From Clostridia bacterium (GTDB taxonomy: Bacteria > Bacillota > Clostridia > Oscillospirales > CAG-272), in NCBI GenBank assembly GCA_017938205.1, contig JAGBCA010000014.1, positions 1-64,000 of the forward strand: a DNA stretch of 64,000 bases, written 5' to 3'. The notes below the pieces were generated by a model. The model was not told the origin of the DNA and ran no database searches. It saw only the letters and a program-made list of their open reading frames with translations. Of this stretch, positions 61,928-64,000 are shown piece after piece. The translations under genes were made by a program, and so were the position numbers. Every line of letters begins with the position of its first letter. The stretch's first letter is position 1.

Positions 61928-63349
61928 TTATTTACTTTTCAGATAGTCATCAATGGCCTTTGCGGCTACCTTGCCTGCCCCCATTGCGGAGATAACGGTT
62001 GCCGCTCCGGTAACGGCATCGCCGCCCGCGTACACGCCATCCTTGGTGGTCTTCCCCGTTGCTTCCTCAACGATGATACCACCGTGACGGTTCACCTCGA
62101 GACCTGCGGTGGTTGCCTTGATCAAGGGGTTCGGGGAGGTACCGATGGACATGATCACGGTATCCACGTCCAGCACGAACTCACTGCCCTCCACGGCAAT
62201 GGGACGGCGGCGACCGCGCTCATCCGGCTCGCCGAGCTCCATGCGGATGCACTTCATGCCGCTGACAAAGCCGTTTTTGGGATCTCTCTTATCCTCGGGA
62301 TTCTCATAGCCGAGGATCTCTACGGGATTGCAGAGCAGACGGAACTCAATTCCCTCCTCCTCTGCGTGCTCAACCTCCTCGCGGCGCGCGGGAAGCTCAT
62401 CCATTGAGCGGCGGTATACGATATACACCTTCTCCGCGCCGAGACGTAAAGCGGTTCTCGCGGCATCCATTGCCACGTTTCCGCCGCCCACAACGGCAAC
62501 ACGGCCGCCCTTCATAATGGGGGTGTTGGGATCGTCGCGGTAAGCCTTCATAAGATTGCTTCTTGTAAGAAACTCGTTGGCAGAATACACACCCTTCAAG
62601 CTCTCGCCGGGGATGCCCATAAAGTTCGGCAGACCTGCGCCCGAGCCGATAAACACAGCCTCAAAGCCCATGCCGAAGAGCTCGTCCACGGTGAGGGTCT
62701 TGCCGATGATCATATTGGTCATGATCTCAACACCCATGGCCTTAAGGTTATCGACCTCCTTCTGCACGATAGCCTTTGGCAGGCGAAACTCCGGAATGCC
62801 GTATACGAGAACGCCGCCTGCGGTATGCAATGCCTCAAACACGGTGACCTCGTAGCCGAGAAGCGCAAGATCGGATGCACAGGTCAGACCCGAGGGGCCG
62901 GAGCCTACGATGGCAACCTTATGGCCGTTTTTCGGTGCGGTCTTCGGCACGTTGTCGGAATGGGCATTATGATAATCCGCTACGAATCGCTCAAGACGGC
63001 CGATGCCAACGGGCTCACCCTTGATACCGCGCACGCACTTCGCCTCGCACTGCGTTTCCTGCGGGCAAACACGGCCGCATACGGCGGGAAGCCCCGAGGT
63101 TTTATGTATGATCTCATACGCACCCTCAAAATCCCCTTCCTTGATCCTCTCGATGAAGGCAGGGATATGAATGTTTACGGGACAGCCCGCAACGCAGGGC
63201 ATATTCTTGCAGTTCAGGCAACGGAGTGCCTCGTCGATCGCCATTTCCTCGGTATAACCCAAGGCGACCTCGTCAAAATTTCTTGCACGCACCAAAGGCT
63301 CCTGGGTTGGCATGGGATTCTTTTTCAGACTCATATTCGGCTTTGCCAT
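61928..63349 (-). CDS. nfnB: NfnB / glutamate-synthase-small-subunit type flavoprotein
   Basis: 473 residues. The N-terminal Cys-rich domain (CLNCKNMPCVAGCPVNI, GRVCPQETQCEAKCVRG) binds 4Fe-4S clusters. Two nucleotide folds follow: VAIVGSGPSGLTCASDLALLG for FAD and VAVVGGGNVAMDAARTALRLG for NADPH. Because nfnA is directly upstream with a 1-base gap, this is the NADP-binding subunit of an NfnAB ferredoxin:NAD/NADP transhydrogenase more likely than GltD. The complex bifurcates electrons between ferredoxin, NADH and NADPH in anaerobes. Confidence 0.9.
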   Translation of the reverse strand: MAKPNMSLKKNPMPTQEPLVRARNFDEVALGYTEEMAIDEALRCLNCKNMPCVAGCPVNIHIPAFIERIKEGDFEGAYEIIHKTSGLPAVCGRVCPQETQCEAKCVRGIKGEPVGIGRLERFVADYHNAHSDNVPKTAPKNGHKVAIVGSGPSGLTCASDLALLGYEVTVFEALHTAGGVLVYGIPEFRLPKAIVQKEVDNLKAMGVEIMTNMIIGKTLTVDELFGMGFEAVFIGSGAGLPNFMGIPGESLKGVYSANEFLTRSNLMKAYRDDPNTPIMKGGRVAVVGGGNVAMDAARTALRLGAEKVYIVYRRSMDELPARREEVEHAEEEGIEFRLLCNPVEILGYENPEDKRDPKNGFVSGMKCIRMELGEPDERGRRRPIAVEGSEFVLDVDTVIMSIGTSPNPLIKATTAGLEVNRHGGIIVEEATGKTTKDGVYAGGDAVTGAATVISAMGAGKVAAKAIDDYLKSK

Positions 63350-63350
63350 T

Positions 63351-64000
63351 TCATTTTACCTCCTTTTTAAAGAGGTTGCAGGCCTCCTCATATTTATGGT
63401 GCTCAAAATCGCGGTACATTGCGCCGCGTGACATTGCTTCGTCAAAATCCACCTCGTAGCCGTTGAAATCCGGGCCGTCTACGCAGGCAAATTTGGTAAC
63501 TCTCTTTCCGTCCTGCACGAGCGTGAGGCGGCAGCCGCCGCACATCCCCGTTCCGTCAATCATGATCGGGTTCATGGAAACGGTGCAGGGAATGCCGTAG
63601 GGCTTGGTTGCAAGAGTCACGAACTTCATCATGATCAGGGGGCCGATCGTGATCACACGGTCAAAGGTCTGCCCTGCGCTGAGCATTTCATTGATCGGAA
63701 CACATACGTTGCCCTGCCTGCCATACGATCCGTCATCCGTCATAACAAAGAGCTCCTTGGATGCGGCACGGAACTCATCCTCAAGGATCAAAAGATCCTT
63801 ATTTCTGAAGCCGATCACAGAGGTCACCTCTGCGCCCTGCGCCGCCAAAGCCTCGGCAATGGGAAGTGCGATCGCGCAACCGACACCGCCGCCCACGATC
63901 AGAACCTTGGAGAGCCCCTCAAGCTCGGTGGGAACACCGAGAGGGCCTGCAAAATCTGTAATGAACTCCCCCTGCTCCTTCGCGTTCAGCGCCATTGTGG
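63351..64000 (-). CDS. nfnA: NfnA, FAD/NAD-binding subunit (start beyond window)
   Basis: At least 214 residues are visible and the frame is still open at the right edge; NfnA is about 280 residues, so the N-terminal FAD part is missing. VLIVGGGVGCAIALPIAEAL is the NAD loop. The C-terminal CGGCRLTL with a further Cys in FACVDGPDF binds a [2Fe-2S] cluster, as in PyrK relatives. It pairs with NfnB, which starts 1 base after its stop. Confidence 0.88.
   Translation of the reverse strand, partial: TMALNAKEQGEFITDFAGPLGVPTELEGLSKVLIVGGGVGCAIALPIAEALAAQGAEVTSVIGFRNKDLLILEDEFRAASKELFVMTDDGSYGRQGNVCVPINEMLSAGQTFDRVITIGPLIMMKFVTLATKPYGIPCTVSMNPIMIDGTGMCGGCRLTLVQDGKRVTKFACVDGPDFNGYEVDFDEAMSRGAMYRDFEHHKYEEACNLFKKEVK

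Overview
The window reads as a chromosomal segment from an uncultured Clostridia-type Firmicute, probably a gut or rumen saccharolytic anaerobe. This rests on content, not on a database match: a class 1B dihydroorotate dehydrogenase with its PyrK electron-transfer partner, an NfnAB-type transhydrogenase, AraC-type regulators beside glycosidase genes, strong AGGAGG-like ribosome binding sites, and many TTGACN-17-TATAAT promoters. Base composition is moderately GC-rich. Only the stretch around 53.5-54.1 kb is clearly more AT-rich. Both window edges cut genes: an RraA-like gene at the left and nfnA at the right.

Layout. 0-2.7 kb: end of an RraA-family gene and a short GH115-like glycosidase. 2.8-11.4 kb: pyrimidine operon pyrC-carB-pyrK-pyrD-pyrF-pyrE-pyrB, with no carA or pyrR. 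Its last gene carries a PyrI-type zinc domain but no PyrI nucleotide-binding domain. 11.4-12.2 kb: a non-coding stretch with an array of GTGAAGTT-bordered hairpins, a partial tRNA-Ser copy and an intact tRNA-Ser(CGA). 12.3-29.0 kb: carbohydrate region with a DUF6259-like glycosidase, a GH78 / esterase / TIM-barrel operon, a GH31 gene, two AraC regulators, and a block of DUF4432-like, creatinase-like M24, beta-helix and creatininase-family genes. 29.1-34.0 kb: a QueG-like protein, then the housekeeping run DUF3006-plsY-methyltransferase-tsaE-tsaB-rpiB. 34.0-46.4 kb, mostly minus strand: a GH106-like protein, pyridoxamine kinase, MurA, two tandem 123-bp hairpin elements, a DUF3810 metallopeptidase-like protein, a PlsC-like acyltransferase, an AGE-family epimerase, a two-component system and cardiolipin synthase. 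46.5-51.2 kb: amino-sugar operon nagB / TIM-barrel isomerase / oxidoreductase / nagA / AraC. 51.2-57.4 kb: accessory genes (FliB-like, stand-alone class II amidotransferase, SLOG-like protein with an XRE regulator, AraC with a GH2 beta-glucuronidase). 57.4-64 kb: DUF1653, a 37-residue membrane peptide, an MreB paralogue, RecD2, a ProXp-type deacylase and NfnBA.

How it works together. The glycosidases (GH115-, GH78-, GH31-, GH106-, GH2- and DUF6259-like) show no obvious signal peptide and sit next to AraC regulators, but no sugar transporter lies in the window. The simplest reading is cytoplasmic trimming of imported, decorated plant oligosaccharides (rhamnose, glucuronate and xylose side chains), with transporters encoded elsewhere. 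The least explained parts are the three repeat or hairpin loci (11.6, 39.4 and 55.4 kb), the truncated PyrB-PyrI fusion and the creatinase-like/creatininase-like block. All of this is read by eye; family names for divergent proteins need a profile search.
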